This document shows, one piece after another, positions 22,331 through 31,140 of a stretch of 32,490 nt of DNA. Source of the DNA: an uncultured Bacteroidia bacterium (GTDB lineage Bacteria; Bacteroidota; Bacteroidia; Bacteroidales; UBA932); contig CACXCS010000001.1 of NCBI GenBank assembly GCA_902766255.1, positions 1 through 32,490 of the forward strand, read 5' to 3'. Positions within the stretch are counted from its first letter, which is position 1, and each line of letters opens with the position of its first letter. Below the pieces are notes generated by a model. That model did no database searches. It was given only the letters and a program-made list of their open reading frames with translations, and was not told where the DNA came from. A program made the translations under genes and the position numbers.

Positions 22331-25213
22331 CTAGAACGCCATGTCGAACGCAGCCCTCCGCGCATTAGCGCTGTGGGAGGCATTCATCTTGCCAAAGTTC
22401 CACTTTACACCGAAAAGTATGTACCGGCCCATCACCAGCCTGTAGGAATCTTCTTCATAATTAGCTGTTACTGTGTGCGTCAGATTCCGCGTTTGATTCA
22501 GGATATCGCGAACCTTCACACTCAGGTTGAATGCTCCGATGTTTTTGGAAATCTCTGCATTCCACTGCCACTCCGGCCTTCCGTAGCCTTCCGCATAACC
22601 ATTGTAGAAGACATAATTAACATCCGAAAGGAACTCGAATTCATGTTTGGTGGTATATGAACCGCTTGCCGTCAGCCTGGTATCCAGCGTGTTGAGATTG
22701 GCAGTAGGATTCAGCGAATAACGGGCGATACGTCCCTGCGTCCTGGCTCCGGCGCTGAAGGAATAATGAGTTTGGTTGTACTTGAACGAGAATCCAGCCG
22801 AGGGGCTAATGGAACGCGTCCTGCCAGCTGAGAACCCGCTCAGCCCACCGTAGAAGCGGTCTCCGTCGTCGTTTCCCCAGAATCCATCCATAAACGTCAA
22901 ATAATCAAAGCTGTCTTTATCCAGTCCGGAGATTGCGGATCCGGCTTGATAACTAACTGAAGATGAGTACGTTGCGCCGCCATTTAGCGTCAGGGACCAA
23001 AGTTTTTTGGCGTCAAGGGGCGTAGTGTAATTCACCATCATGTTTACCGAAAGACCTGGAGCCTTTGCGTTCACGGGGATGGAATACATGATGCCGTCCC
23101 CGTCGTACCAAAGGGCGGAAACGGTTGAATTGTAATTCAATTGCCCGAACAAGTAGGCCATGATGGTGGAAAACTTCTTCTTGTTATTCCGGGTCCAATG
23201 GGCATCAAACGAGGTCATCGAGAACGGTTTAAGATACACATTGCCCAGGCTGAGGCGTGCCTGATTGCTGATATTGAGCACGGGAAGCATCATGGAATTG
23301 GAAGGGTTCCGGCTGAAACCAGACGCTGAAAGATTTATCCTGTCGTTCCCAAAGCTGTGTCCGAAACGGAATGTAGGGATAAAAAACCAGTTCCATTCAC
23401 CCTCTCCCGTAATATCCTCAATGCCATAGCTTTTGGAGAAAGTCTCATTGAGCCTGCCGCTGGCGCGTCCACCCAGGGTGATCCAGCTGTTTTTACCGAA
23501 CTTGTATTGTGCGGTCAAGGAATAATCCTGCGTTATGCTCCTGGACCGGCTTTCCGAGGAATAATAGTCGTTCCGGCCTGCGGCATCGAACGCATCACGG
23601 ACATTGTTGTGGTGTGACCAGCTAAAGGAGGCATTGGCTGAAAGAGTCCATTTCTCTCCTAAGGGCTCAGTGTATCGGACGCTTCCATTAAAGCGATACT
23701 CCAAACCGTTGGAAATGTAATTCATCGTCCGCGAGTCTTTTCCGGAAACGGTATTCAGAACTGACGACTCCGTACTTTCTCCGTCACTGTTGATGTAATA
23801 CGCTCCTACACCGAGCATAAGAATACGTTGTTTCTTGCCGCCAAGCCCGCGGAAAGCAACATCGGCACTCAAAGTGGCGTCCTTGTTCACCGACAGGCTA
23901 TGGGTGGTGTTTTCCGAACTGTTGACAAATGTCCCTTCTCGTGAGGTCGCAGATGTACTGCTGTCGTAGGAATTCGTATTGTTGAAGCGGAAATCCGGCC
24001 GGATATGGAACCAAACCTTCCCTTTCTCTTTTTCAAACTCCATATTGGCAGAAACGCCGCTGGAATATGCTTTACCGCTGTTCATGGTGGTGGATTCCAG
24101 GTCTCCTCCTTCCTGGAAAGTGGTCCTGTCCGCACGGGATCCGGAGTCTGTATCAGTATATTTATAGTTAACACTCACCGTGGATTCAACATCCTTGATG
24201 CGTGATGTGTTGGCATTAACTGCCAACTGGGCGGCAGTGGCAAGTCCCTGGCCAAGGAATGACGTCCCGTCGTCGTCCATTATCACTATTACAGCATTGG
24301 TGTCGTTTATATTCTGCCCGTTGGCGATTACCGTCAACTGATCTTTCTCAGTGTAGGCCGAAACCAGGGCGTTCCCGTTCCAGAGGAACCCGCGGTTGTC
24401 CCGCAGCACATCGTCACCTTCTTTGCTGCCCAGCGTCGTTCCGCCCTTCAGGCCGACATTGCCGAACCATCCTTTTTCGTATTCCTTCTTGAGTGCTACG
24501 TCCAGCACTTTCTCGCGTGATCCGTCCTGTATTCCAGACGCCCGCGTCTTTTCACTCTCACGGTCGATCACGCGAATTTTGTCCACCACGGCTGCCGGCA
24601 GGTTGTTCAGCGCCGTACTCTGGTCGCCAAAGAAGAAGGTCCGGCCGCCGACGGTCAGTTGGTCGATGTCTTCGCCGTTGAATTTTACTCTCCCGTCGTC
24701 GGTTATTTCCATGCCCGGCATACGTTTGAGCAAGTCTTTCAGCATGGCGTTGGCACCCACGCGGAAGGACGAAGCATTAAACTCCACCGTATCTTGCTTC
24801 ACGATTATGGGATTGCCCACATCGCTCACAATGGCCGCTTTGAGAAACTGCTCATCCACCTGTAGCTTGATGGTGCCCATATCCACCATACCCTCACGGA
24901 AATAGCGCTCTCTGACAAAAGGTTTGTAGCCCATCATCTCAACATGGAAGACATAGCTGCCGTACGGCACTTCGTCCAGTTTGGCCTCACCTTGGGCGTC
25001 CGTCAGGGTGAAATTGGTAATCGTGGTATCTTTTGAAGGAATCACATACACGGATGCGAAGCCTACCGGCTCATTGGTCAGCGAGTCCAGCACGGTGGTT
25101 TTGATACTGCTCAACCGCCCCTGGAACATGCTGTCATTAAAGATGATAACCTGTGCCCGGGCAGACAAGGAGAATGCCAAGAACGACGCCAGTATGAATG
25201 CCAGCCTCTTCAT
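22331..25213 (-). CDS. TonB-dependent-receptor-like outer membrane beta-barrel protein
   Basis: A 960-residue outer membrane protein. Residues 1-20 are a signal peptide ending ARA before Q. Residues about 36-118 are a carboxypeptidase-regulatory-like domain (TTVLDSLTNEPVGFASVYV, FTLTDAQGEAKLDEVPYGSYVFHVEMMGYKPF). A plug-like region follows (about 155-220: MLKDLLKRMPGMEITDDGRVKFNGEDIDQLTVGGRTFF and LPAAVVDKIRVIDR), then a long barrel of Gly/Ser/Asn-rich strands. It is the plain outer-membrane-beta-barrel type, not a SusC: no SusD-like gene adjoins it. By eye its base composition is less GC-rich than neighbouring genes. It follows the PreA-like gene by 24 bases on the same strand. The ligand is unknown. 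Confidence 0.88.
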   Translation of the reverse strand: MKRLAFILASFLAFSLSARAQVIIFNDSMFQGRLSSIKTTVLDSLTNEPVGFASVYVIPSKDTTITNFTLTDAQGEAKLDEVPYGSYVFHVEMMGYKPFVRERYFREGMVDMGTIKLQVDEQFLKAAIVSDVGNPIIVKQDTVEFNASSFRVGANAMLKDLLKRMPGMEITDDGRVKFNGEDIDQLTVGGRTFFFGDQSTALNNLPAAVVDKIRVIDRESEKTRASGIQDGSREKVLDVALKKEYEKGWFGNVGLKGGTTLGSKEGDDVLRDNRGFLWNGNALVSAYTEKDQLTVIANGQNINDTNAVIVIMDDDGTSFLGQGLATAAQLAVNANTSRIKDVESTVSVNYKYTDTDSGSRADRTTFQEGGDLESTTMNSGKAYSSGVSANMEFEKEKGKVWFHIRPDFRFNNTNSYDSSTSATSREGTFVNSSENTTHSLSVNKDATLSADVAFRGLGGKKQRILMLGVGAYYINSDGESTESSVLNTVSGKDSRTMNYISNGLEYRFNGSVRYTEPLGEKWTLSANASFSWSHHNNVRDAFDAAGRNDYYSSESRSRSITQDYSLTAQYKFGKNSWITLGGRASGRLNETFSKSYGIEDITGEGEWNWFFIPTFRFGHSFGNDRINLSASGFSRNPSNSMMLPVLNISNQARLSLGNVYLKPFSMTSFDAHWTRNNKKKFSTIMAYLFGQLNYNSTVSALWYDGDGIMYSIPVNAKAPGLSVNMMVNYTTPLDAKKLWSLTLNGGATYSSSVSYQAGSAISGLDKDSFDYLTFMDGFWGNDDGDRFYGGLSGFSAGRTRSISPSAGFSFKYNQTHYSFSAGARTQGRIARYSLNPTANLNTLDTRLTASGSYTTKHEFEFLSDVNYVFYNGYAEGYGRPEWQWNAEISKNIGAFNLSVKVRDILNQTRNLTHTVTANYEEDSYRLVMGRYILFGVKWNFGKMNASHSANARRAAFDMAF

Positions 25214-25237
25214 AATTATTACCGTTTGATCCGGGTT

Positions 25238-26710
25238 TTACCTCGAATCTTTGCCGGCAAAGGAGCTTTTTTTGCTGATTCTCCTGGATATGCCTATGGC
25301 GCCTGAAGGGCATACGAGACGGCAAAGATGGCATCCGACGCACTTGGCTCCCATCAGTCGCGGCCTGCGGGTAACAGCATCAAAGGCTATGGCCTGGTGG
25401 CCGCCGTCCATGCAGGAAATGTAGCATCGGCCGCAGCCTATGCACTTGTCGGGATGAAAAACCGGGAAAACTACGGTATCACGGTCCAGGTCATGCGGCA
25501 AGTAGAACTTGGGCAGTAGTTCCCCGACCAATTTTTCGAGTTTGTCAATCCCCCTATGAGCCATATAGGCCTGCAGACCAAGGATCATGTCGTCTATGAT
25601 CCGGTAGCCATACTGCATTACGGCTGTACACACCTGCACATTGTGGCAACCCAGTTGTATGAATTCCAGAGCATCACGCCAGGTCTCGATACCACCTACG
25701 CCGCTGAACTGTATATTCTTGATTATTGGGTTCTTAGCCATGGCAAGGATATGGCGCAGGGCGATGGGCTTGACGGCCTTGCCGGAATAGCCGGAGCCTG
25801 TCTGGCAGCCACTGACTTCGGACCCTTCTCCCATAGTGACGCACTTGATTGTATTAATGGCGGAAATGGCATCGGCGCCTCCAAAATATGCCCCCATAGC
25901 CGGCTCCGAGATGTGGGCGATATTGGGAGTCATCTTTGGGATTACCGGAATGCTGACGTTACGCTTCACATAAGTAGTGAAAAAGGTTACAAGCTCAGAA
26001 TCCTGGCCCACGTCGCATCCCATGCCAGTCTCGCGCATCTGAGGGCAGGAGAAATTGAGCTCCACAGCGTCACATCCGGCTTCTTCGGCCTTTTTTGCCA
26101 GTGTTATCCACTCCTGCTCGGTCTGTCCCATGATTGAGGCTATTACGATTTTGGAAGGATAATCCCGTTTGAGCCTCCGCAGTATTTCAAAATCCACCTC
26201 GGCTAGATTCTCGCTCAGTTGCTCCATGTTGCGGAAACCGGCAAAGTTTCCGTCCGGCTGCTTGACGGCATCGAACCTAGGCGATACTTCGCGGATATCC
26301 TGAAAGCAGATTGTTTTGTAGAAAACGCCGCCCCAGCCGGCATCAAAGGCACGTGCAACCATCTCGTAATTAGTGCAGACAGCAGAGGATGCCAGGAAGA
26401 ATGGATTCTCGCAATGTATGCCGCAGAAGTCTATCGCCAGCGACGGCAAAGCCTCAGGCCCTGGGGAAACAGGGGCCGGCAGAGCTTTTACCAGCTCTTT
26501 GATCCGTATCGGCCGGTCATAGTGTATGCAAGCATCAGCTGCGGCATCAAGATCGGCATCGGAGCAGCCGGCTACCCAGCCGGCCGCCAGAGCGGCATCG
26601 TCAAAACGTACTGAACGGATGGCACGGGCAACGTCTCCCTTGCCGCAGGCTTTGCTGCAGGGGGCATCGACACATAAAAGGCAGCGGCAGGCTTCTTCAA
26701 AAATATTCAT
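25238..26710 (-). CDS. preA: PreA-type dihydropyrimidine dehydrogenase with N-terminal Fe-S extension
   Basis: A 490-residue cytosolic flavoprotein that would interconvert uracil or thymine and their dihydro forms. Residues 1-75 resemble the start of PreT or eukaryotic DPD: CLLCVDAPCSKAC gives Cys10, Cys13, Cys18 and Cys22 in C-x2-C-x4-C-x3-C spacing, a single cluster site. The second cluster motif of that domain is missing. Residues about 90-400 are the FMN barrel (FCGIHCENPFFLASSAVC, ASIMGQTEQEW, ELNFSCPQMRETGMG, VIPKMTPN, GVGGIETWRDALEFI). The C-terminus has two ferredoxin motifs (CIGCGRCYISC, CVGCHLCRLVC). Standard PreA is about 410 residues. I start at ATG 26710 rather than the longer frame to 26770, which covers the neighbour's promoter. 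No PreT gene or later pyrimidine-degradation genes are present. Confidence 0.88.
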   Translation of the reverse strand: MNIFEEACRCLLCVDAPCSKACGKGDVARAIRSVRFDDAALAAGWVAGCSDADLDAAADACIHYDRPIRIKELVKALPAPVSPGPEALPSLAIDFCGIHCENPFFLASSAVCTNYEMVARAFDAGWGGVFYKTICFQDIREVSPRFDAVKQPDGNFAGFRNMEQLSENLAEVDFEILRRLKRDYPSKIVIASIMGQTEQEWITLAKKAEEAGCDAVELNFSCPQMRETGMGCDVGQDSELVTFFTTYVKRNVSIPVIPKMTPNIAHISEPAMGAYFGGADAISAINTIKCVTMGEGSEVSGCQTGSGYSGKAVKPIALRHILAMAKNPIIKNIQFSGVGGIETWRDALEFIQLGCHNVQVCTAVMQYGYRIIDDMILGLQAYMAHRGIDKLEKLVGELLPKFYLPHDLDRDTVVFPVFHPDKCIGCGRCYISCMDGGHQAIAFDAVTRRPRLMGAKCVGCHLCRLVCPSGAIGISRRISKKSSFAGKDSR

Positions 26711-26749
26711 AATATATCGTTTGAACTGCCAATATACTGAATTATTTTG

Positions 26750-26757
26750 TACTTTTG
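26750..26757 (+). promoter_or_regulatory. -7 promoter motif of the cation transporter gene
   Basis: TACTTTTG matches TAnnTTTG exactly, ending 29 bases before the ATG at 26787 (11 before an upstream in-frame ATG at 26769). The short gap to the divergent preA start holds no equally good motif on the other strand. Confidence 0.5.
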
Positions 26758-26786
26758 AAATTGCAACCATGCAAGGAGGCGGAGTG

Positions 26787-27671
26787 ATGACACGCGAAAA
26801 GGAAATCTACAAAGTCACGCTGGTGGGCAGTGCCGGTAATCTGGTGTTGCTCACATTCAAGTTCGTGGCCGGAGTTCTGGGTCACAGCGCAGCAATGATA
26901 GCTGACGCCGTGCATTCTTTGTCGGACTTCTTCACCGACCTGATCGTGCTGGTTTTCGTCAAGGTGAGTTCCAAGCCGCAGGACGAGTCACACGACTACG
27001 GACATGGCAAATTTGAAACGATGGCAACCCTGTTCGTGGGCCTGGCGCTAGTGGGTGCCGCCATTGGAATCATCGTTTCGGGCGCTGTAAAATTCGCACA
27101 CTGGCTGGGAGGGGAGATGCTTGAAGTCCCCGGGAAGCTGGCCCTCTGGGCGGCGCTCGCATCCATAGTCGTCAAAGAGCTCTTATACCGGTATACTGTA
27201 TCAAAGGGGCGCAAGCTGGACTCTCCGGCAGTAGTAGCCAATGCCTGGCACCACAGGAGCGACGCCTATTCTTCCATCGGTGCGGCCATCGGTATAGGCG
27301 GAGCTATTCTGCTGGGCGAACGCTGGGCAGTGCTCGATCCGCTGGCGTCAATCGTAGTGGGAGCAATGCTCCTTAAAGTGGCCTGGGACCTGCTCAAAGA
27401 CAGCATGGGCGAACTCACCGACATGTCCCTTTCGGCCGGTGAGGAAAAGGAAATTGAGAGTATCATCACATCCGTTCCCGATGTGTCGGAGCCGCACAAC
27501 CTCCGCACCCGCAGGATAGGAAACCGAGTCGCCATCGAGTCCCACATACGCATGGACGGGGACCTTCCGCTGCATATCGCCCACGAGCATGCTACCGCCA
27601 TCGAGCGGAAACTCAAAGAGCGGTTCGGCCGTGATACTTTGGTCACGCTGCACATGGAACCAAGGAAATGA
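26787..27671 (+). CDS. Cation diffusion facilitator family transporter
   Basis: A 294-residue inner membrane divalent-cation/proton antiporter exporting Zn2+, Fe2+, Mn2+ or similar. Six helices span about residues 10-200. The metal-site helices read ADAVHSLSDFFTD (two Asp and a His in helix 2) and NAWHHRSDAYSS (His and Asp in helix 5), standard for CDF proteins. The cytosolic C-terminal domain (about 205-294) shows the usual strand-helix pattern and GDLPLHIAHEHATAIERKL. I chose ATG 26787, which has AAGGAGG 7 bases upstream, unusual for Bacteroidota; ATG 26769 would add six residues. The stop overlaps the next gene by four bases (ATGA). The metal cannot be told from sequence. Confidence 0.9.
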   Translation: MTREKEIYKVTLVGSAGNLVLLTFKFVAGVLGHSAAMIADAVHSLSDFFTDLIVLVFVKVSSKPQDESHDYGHGKFETMATLFVGLALVGAAIGIIVSGAVKFAHWLGGEMLEVPGKLALWAALASIVVKELLYRYTVSKGRKLDSPAVVANAWHHRSDAYSSIGAAIGIGGAILLGERWAVLDPLASIVVGAMLLKVAWDLLKDSMGELTDMSLSAGEEKEIESIITSVPDVSEPHNLRTRRIGNRVAIESHIRMDGDLPLHIAHEHATAIERKLKERFGRDTLVTLHMEPRK

Positions 27672-28708
27672 ATCCCGCAACCCTCCGCCTCCTCAATCAG
27701 CAACTCATTGCGCCTCAGTTCAATACCCCTGCCGAGGTAGTGAGCCGCTTTGGAGCAATGCAGGCACAGGAATACCGTCTTATGCGCTGGGCCGTGGAAA
27801 TGCGCACACGGCGTCCGTCCGAACAAGCGTTCAAAAAAGCCTTCGACAACGGGGAGATTCTCCGCCTGCACCTGATGCGCGGCACCTGGCAGCTGGTTTC
27901 GGCCGGGGACTACTGGCCATTCCTGGAGCTCTGCGGCCCCAAGTCGACCGCCGTCATCAACGGCTGGATGGCCAGCAACAAGATTTCCATCCCCGAAGAA
28001 GAATACAGGCGCTACCGTGATATACTTGCGCAGACGGCGGCGGACAAGGGTTCAGTCACCAAGGAAGATTTCGTGTCCGCTCTGGCTGAAAAAGACATCC
28101 GTATTGACGATCACCGGCTTTCGTACCACATACGCATGGCAGAACTCACCGGAGTACTGTGCAGCGGAGACCTTCTGCCGATGAAAGCAAGCTATGCCCT
28201 CGCCGCCAGTAAGGTCGGCCCGCGTCCTGCCGGAATCAATCGCGATGAATCGCTGTTACGCCTGACATTCAAGTACTTTAACAGCCACCAGCCGGCCACG
28301 CTGGAGGATTTCGTGTGGTGGTCGGGACTGAACGTAAGCGACTGCAGGCGCGGTATTGCATTGCTGGGCAGCGCCTTACGCACCGAACGATGGAAAGGCA
28401 GGGAGTTCTATCTGACACAAGACTGCCGCACCAGGGGTTTCCGTAAAGGATGCTATCTGCTTATTCCACCATACGATGAGTACCTCATAGGATATAAGAG
28501 CCGCGACATAGTATTGCCGCCTCAGTTCAGTCATAAAGCCCATAACAACAGTGGCATCTTCCAGCCCGTCGTTGCTTTTGACGGACTTATCTGCGGCAAC
28601 TGGGCACCGTTCAAGCCCGACCTGCAGCTTTCTTTTTTCGTTGGGGAACATCCCGACTGCATGCAAAACCGAGCATGGTTAAACAGCTACGCCCGGTTTA
28701 AGAAGTGA
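27668..28708 (+). CDS. Winged-helix DNA-binding protein, AlkZ/YcaQ-like (HTH_42)
   Basis: A 346-residue cytosolic protein of the AlkZ-like superfamily, three winged-helix units forming a DNA-binding ring. Characterised members are DNA glycosylases that remove bulky or crosslinking alkyl bases. The catalytic-type QxQ motif is present (MQAQEY, Gln32 and Gln34), followed by RWAVEMRTRRPSEQAF, LRLHLMRGTWQLVSAGDYWPFLEL, HQPATLEDFVWWSGLNVSDCRRG, PPYDEYLIGYKSR and a C-terminal region ending WLNSYARFKK. Start and length fit the family. Its ATG overlaps the cation transporter stop (ATGA), so they are co-translated, though a functional link is not obvious. Glycosylase activity is inferred, not shown. 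Confidence 0.85.
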   Translation: MNPATLRLLNQQLIAPQFNTPAEVVSRFGAMQAQEYRLMRWAVEMRTRRPSEQAFKKAFDNGEILRLHLMRGTWQLVSAGDYWPFLELCGPKSTAVINGWMASNKISIPEEEYRRYRDILAQTAADKGSVTKEDFVSALAEKDIRIDDHRLSYHIRMAELTGVLCSGDLLPMKASYALAASKVGPRPAGINRDESLLRLTFKYFNSHQPATLEDFVWWSGLNVSDCRRGIALLGSALRTERWKGREFYLTQDCRTRGFRKGCYLLIPPYDEYLIGYKSRDIVLPPQFSHKAHNNSGIFQPVVAFDGLICGNWAPFKPDLQLSFFVGEHPDCMQNRAWLNSYARFKK

Positions 28709-28802
28709 ATTTTCAAGAGTGTTATATCCTTTTGACTCCCCGCAAGGATGACTCCTGCCAGGATGCGGCAGAGCCAGCAGGTGAAATTAAAAACGGGCTA
28801 AT
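28709..28802. other. 94-base convergent intergenic region
   Basis: This lies between the stops of the AlkZ-like gene (plus) and the SorE-like gene (minus). It holds a small bulged hairpin (28742-28758, AGGA/TCCT core) and short repeats of AGGATG, but no arm long enough, with a T-run, to call a terminator. I see no gene or tRNA. Confidence 0.5.
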
Positions 28803-30071
28803 CTATAGTTCACCAGCATGAGAGAGCAAATAATCCTCGGCCTCAACGCACCACAGTGAATTATGCGCCTTGCATATCGCGTCCAGGGCGTCATACACTG
28901 GTTTACCTACTTTGCCAAAGTCAGCTATGGCCGTTAGCGGCATATCTACATGGGTATAAATCAGCTTCTTGCCTCCGGGTATCGAGGGCAGGTTGAGGGT
29001 AGTGTCTATCACGGCATTGAGTCCGCCTACATGGGTTACCATTCCCGCCGGGTCAAGGCCGCGCCCCATTATGTCCAGGGCCTCCTTCATGTCTTCGGTA
29101 TTGCCTCCGCTGGTGCCGACAACATGGGTGGATGCATAATGCACATTATAGAAATTGAACGGTGCTTTGAACGGCGACTTCGACGGGCCGGAGAAGAAGT
29201 TGAGGCAACCATCCTGGCCAAGAAGGTCGTCCGCCTGTTCCACCACCGAGGGCACGGACGCCATCACCACTACCTCGTCGTAGCCGGTGCCTCCCGACAG
29301 TTCCCGCAGTCCGGCCACGGGGTCTTCCAGATCAGAGGTATTCACATAATGGAGTTCAATGCCCCGGGACGCGGCGAATTCTGCAGTATAGAGCTGCGCC
29401 GCCCTGTCGAGCCTTTCCTGGTTGATGTCGGTGACCACAAAGAGCGAAGGCCTGCGATCCTCACGGTGAAGCACATAGTTGATACAGGCAAGCCCCATCG
29501 GACCGACTCCTGCCAGCAGTGCCAGTTTGCCTCCGTCTTTAATCTCCATACTATGCTTATATGTTCCAGGGGGCACATGATAGCAGGCGTGCATGGCACC
29601 GATCACGCAAGAAAGCGGCTCGGCAAGGGATGCAGGGAAAAAACCGGGGCCAGTGTAAGTCAGCAGGCAGTCCATCTCCATAACTTCGTTGGGGATGATT
29701 ATGTAAGTTGCGTCACCTCCGGCGAAAGGGTATGAATAGCCCGGGGCACTCATCAGGCCGGCTGGCCCATAAGGGTAGCACATAGCCGGCTGGATGGAAA
29801 ACTTGTCGCCTTTGCTGAATTTGTGCTGCCATTTGCTGCCCACCTCCAGTATCTCGCCCGAGAATTCATGCCCGATTATCACGGGCTTCGTACCTATATC
29901 TTCAGGAACCCTCTTGTGGTCTCCGCCCTGATGGACAGCCTTATAGGATGACATGCACAAACTGTCTGTCATCACCCGGGCGAATATTTCATCGTCACGC
30001 ATCTGCGGAAGCTCGAACTCCTCGAGCCTGAGGTCGGCCTTGCCGTAAAGTCTGACTGCCTTTGTTTTCAT
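28803..30071 (-). CDS. Zinc-binding medium-chain dehydrogenase, SorE (L-sorbose-1-phosphate reductase)-like
   Basis: A 422-residue NAD(P)-dependent oxidoreductase of the medium-chain alcohol dehydrogenase group. The N-terminal catalytic part has KAVRLYGKADLRLEEFELP, DSLCMSSYKAVHQG and VIIGHEFSGEILEVG with metal-binding His/Glu. The Rossmann part has LALLAGVGPMGLACINYVLH, VVTDINQERLDRAAQLY and TGYDEVVVMASVPSVVEQADDLLGQDGCLNFFSGP. The four-cysteine structural zinc lobe of classical alcohol dehydrogenases is absent. Length and layout (422 residues, long insertion with PAMCYPYGPAGLMSAPGYSYPFAGG) fit the sorbose-1-phosphate reductase-like group. Substrate is unproven; a sugar-phosphate or polyol is most likely. 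Its ATG overlaps the stop of the upstream PHP gene by four bases. Confidence 0.85.
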   Translation of the reverse strand: MKTKAVRLYGKADLRLEEFELPQMRDDEIFARVMTDSLCMSSYKAVHQGGDHKRVPEDIGTKPVIIGHEFSGEILEVGSKWQHKFSKGDKFSIQPAMCYPYGPAGLMSAPGYSYPFAGGDATYIIIPNEVMEMDCLLTYTGPGFFPASLAEPLSCVIGAMHACYHVPPGTYKHSMEIKDGGKLALLAGVGPMGLACINYVLHREDRRPSLFVVTDINQERLDRAAQLYTAEFAASRGIELHYVNTSDLEDPVAGLRELSGGTGYDEVVVMASVPSVVEQADDLLGQDGCLNFFSGPSKSPFKAPFNFYNVHYASTHVVGTSGGNTEDMKEALDIMGRGLDPAGMVTHVGGLNAVIDTTLNLPSIPGGKKLIYTHVDMPLTAIADFGKVGKPVYDALDAICKAHNSLWCVEAEDYLLSHAGEL

Positions 30072-31135
30072 GCCGAAAGGACTTGCTGAATCAGTTTATC
30101 TCCTTCTTCTATCATCGCCGTCCTGGGGAGCCTTAGGCCGGCTTGATGGGCTGCGATGGCGCATGCACCGCGGTAGCCAGCAGCGAGAAGTTTATCGCTG
30201 AGGGCCTCGGAATCGCGGGTGCGAAGGCGCAGCGGTTCCATGGCGGGAGTATTGTGTTCGGATCCGAAACTCACTATGAATCCATCGTCCTCCAAGTATG
30301 CGGAGTATTGCTCCAGAACGGCCGTAGAATTGCGCGTAGTGATGAATTCGGCGCTGCAAATGCCCAGTGAGCGAAGCTTGTCGACGGCTTGCTGGAGATC
30401 CCCTTCAAAGTCGGTAAAGCCTCCTTTTGTATTATCGCCAAGGAAGGGATATGTAACTATGCCGCCCGCTGCTTTGATGATACCTTGTACACTCTCAACC
30501 GGCAAAAAGGCGGCAGGATCCTCGGGCACAAATGCGGGACCTCCGGCTTTGAGCAGGCGGCTGCGCAGCTCATTCTCCAATGCTGCAGGATTCTCGGAAC
30601 CGGGATAAAGTGCCAGGCGCAATGCCTTGGCCAGATGGCGCTCACGCACAAGCCCGCAGCTAAGGTCGCTTCTGATTTGTTCAAAGTCGAGCTGAACAGT
30701 GAGCCCTTCCGAACGGAGGTATTCGTTGAGTTTGCTGCACATGAGGGCTGTCTGGGCATTGGCCTCCCGGCGCACGCGGGCAAGTGCCTCCGCAGAATCG
30801 CCGCCCAAAATCGGAGGGCACGCCAAACCTTTGCCGCTCAAATAGATACGGCCCGGATTGCCGGGATCGTTAACCCTGAGGCCCGATTCCTGCATGCCAG
30901 TATCAAGGGCTATGAATTCTATTCCGTAGAGGGGATAGAGAGACCGTTCAGCACATCCGGCGCGCCACTCCAGAAAGCCATCGGTAGAATAGAAATCGTT
31001 GATTCCCACTACCCTCACGCCTTCGGCGGCAGCCTTGTCAAGAGCCTCGGAAATGCTTCCGAAAGCACTGAAGGAATAGGGTGTGTGAATATGTGCGTTT
31101 ACATCCGGGGCCATAGGACAACTCTGACAAATCAT
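30068..31135 (-). CDS. PHP-domain metal-dependent hydrolase
   Basis: A 355-residue cytosolic protein of the polymerase-and-histidinol-phosphatase fold, which binds two or three metals and usually removes phosphate. Near the N-terminus NAHIHTPYSFSAFGS gives the HxH pair (His15, His17). GINDFYSTDGF replaces the usual TDH motif with DF, PLYGIEF gives the conserved Glu, and SFGSEHNTP carries the late His. A large helical insertion with AHLAKALRLALYPGS-like sequence fills the middle. One expected metal-binding His therefore seems altered. ATG 31135 lies 5 bases after a -7 motif; ATG 31114 would remove seven residues. The four-base overlap with the SorE-like gene suggests the pair acts in one sugar-phosphate pathway. 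Confidence 0.82.
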   Translation of the reverse strand: MICQSCPMAPDVNAHIHTPYSFSAFGSISEALDKAAAEGVRVVGINDFYSTDGFLEWRAGCAERSLYPLYGIEFIALDTGMQESGLRVNDPGNPGRIYLSGKGLACPPILGGDSAEALARVRREANAQTALMCSKLNEYLRSEGLTVQLDFEQIRSDLSCGLVRERHLAKALRLALYPGSENPAALENELRSRLLKAGGPAFVPEDPAAFLPVESVQGIIKAAGGIVTYPFLGDNTKGGFTDFEGDLQQAVDKLRSLGICSAEFITTRNSTAVLEQYSAYLEDDGFIVSFGSEHNTPAMEPLRLRTRDSEALSDKLLAAGYRGACAIAAHQAGLRLPRTAMIEEGDKLIQQVLSA

Positions 31136-31140
31136 TTCCC

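Noticed and set aside
28742..28766. Hairpin in the gap after the AlkZ-like gene as a bidirectional terminator.
   Set aside because: The stem is short and bulged and no T-run follows on either strand.
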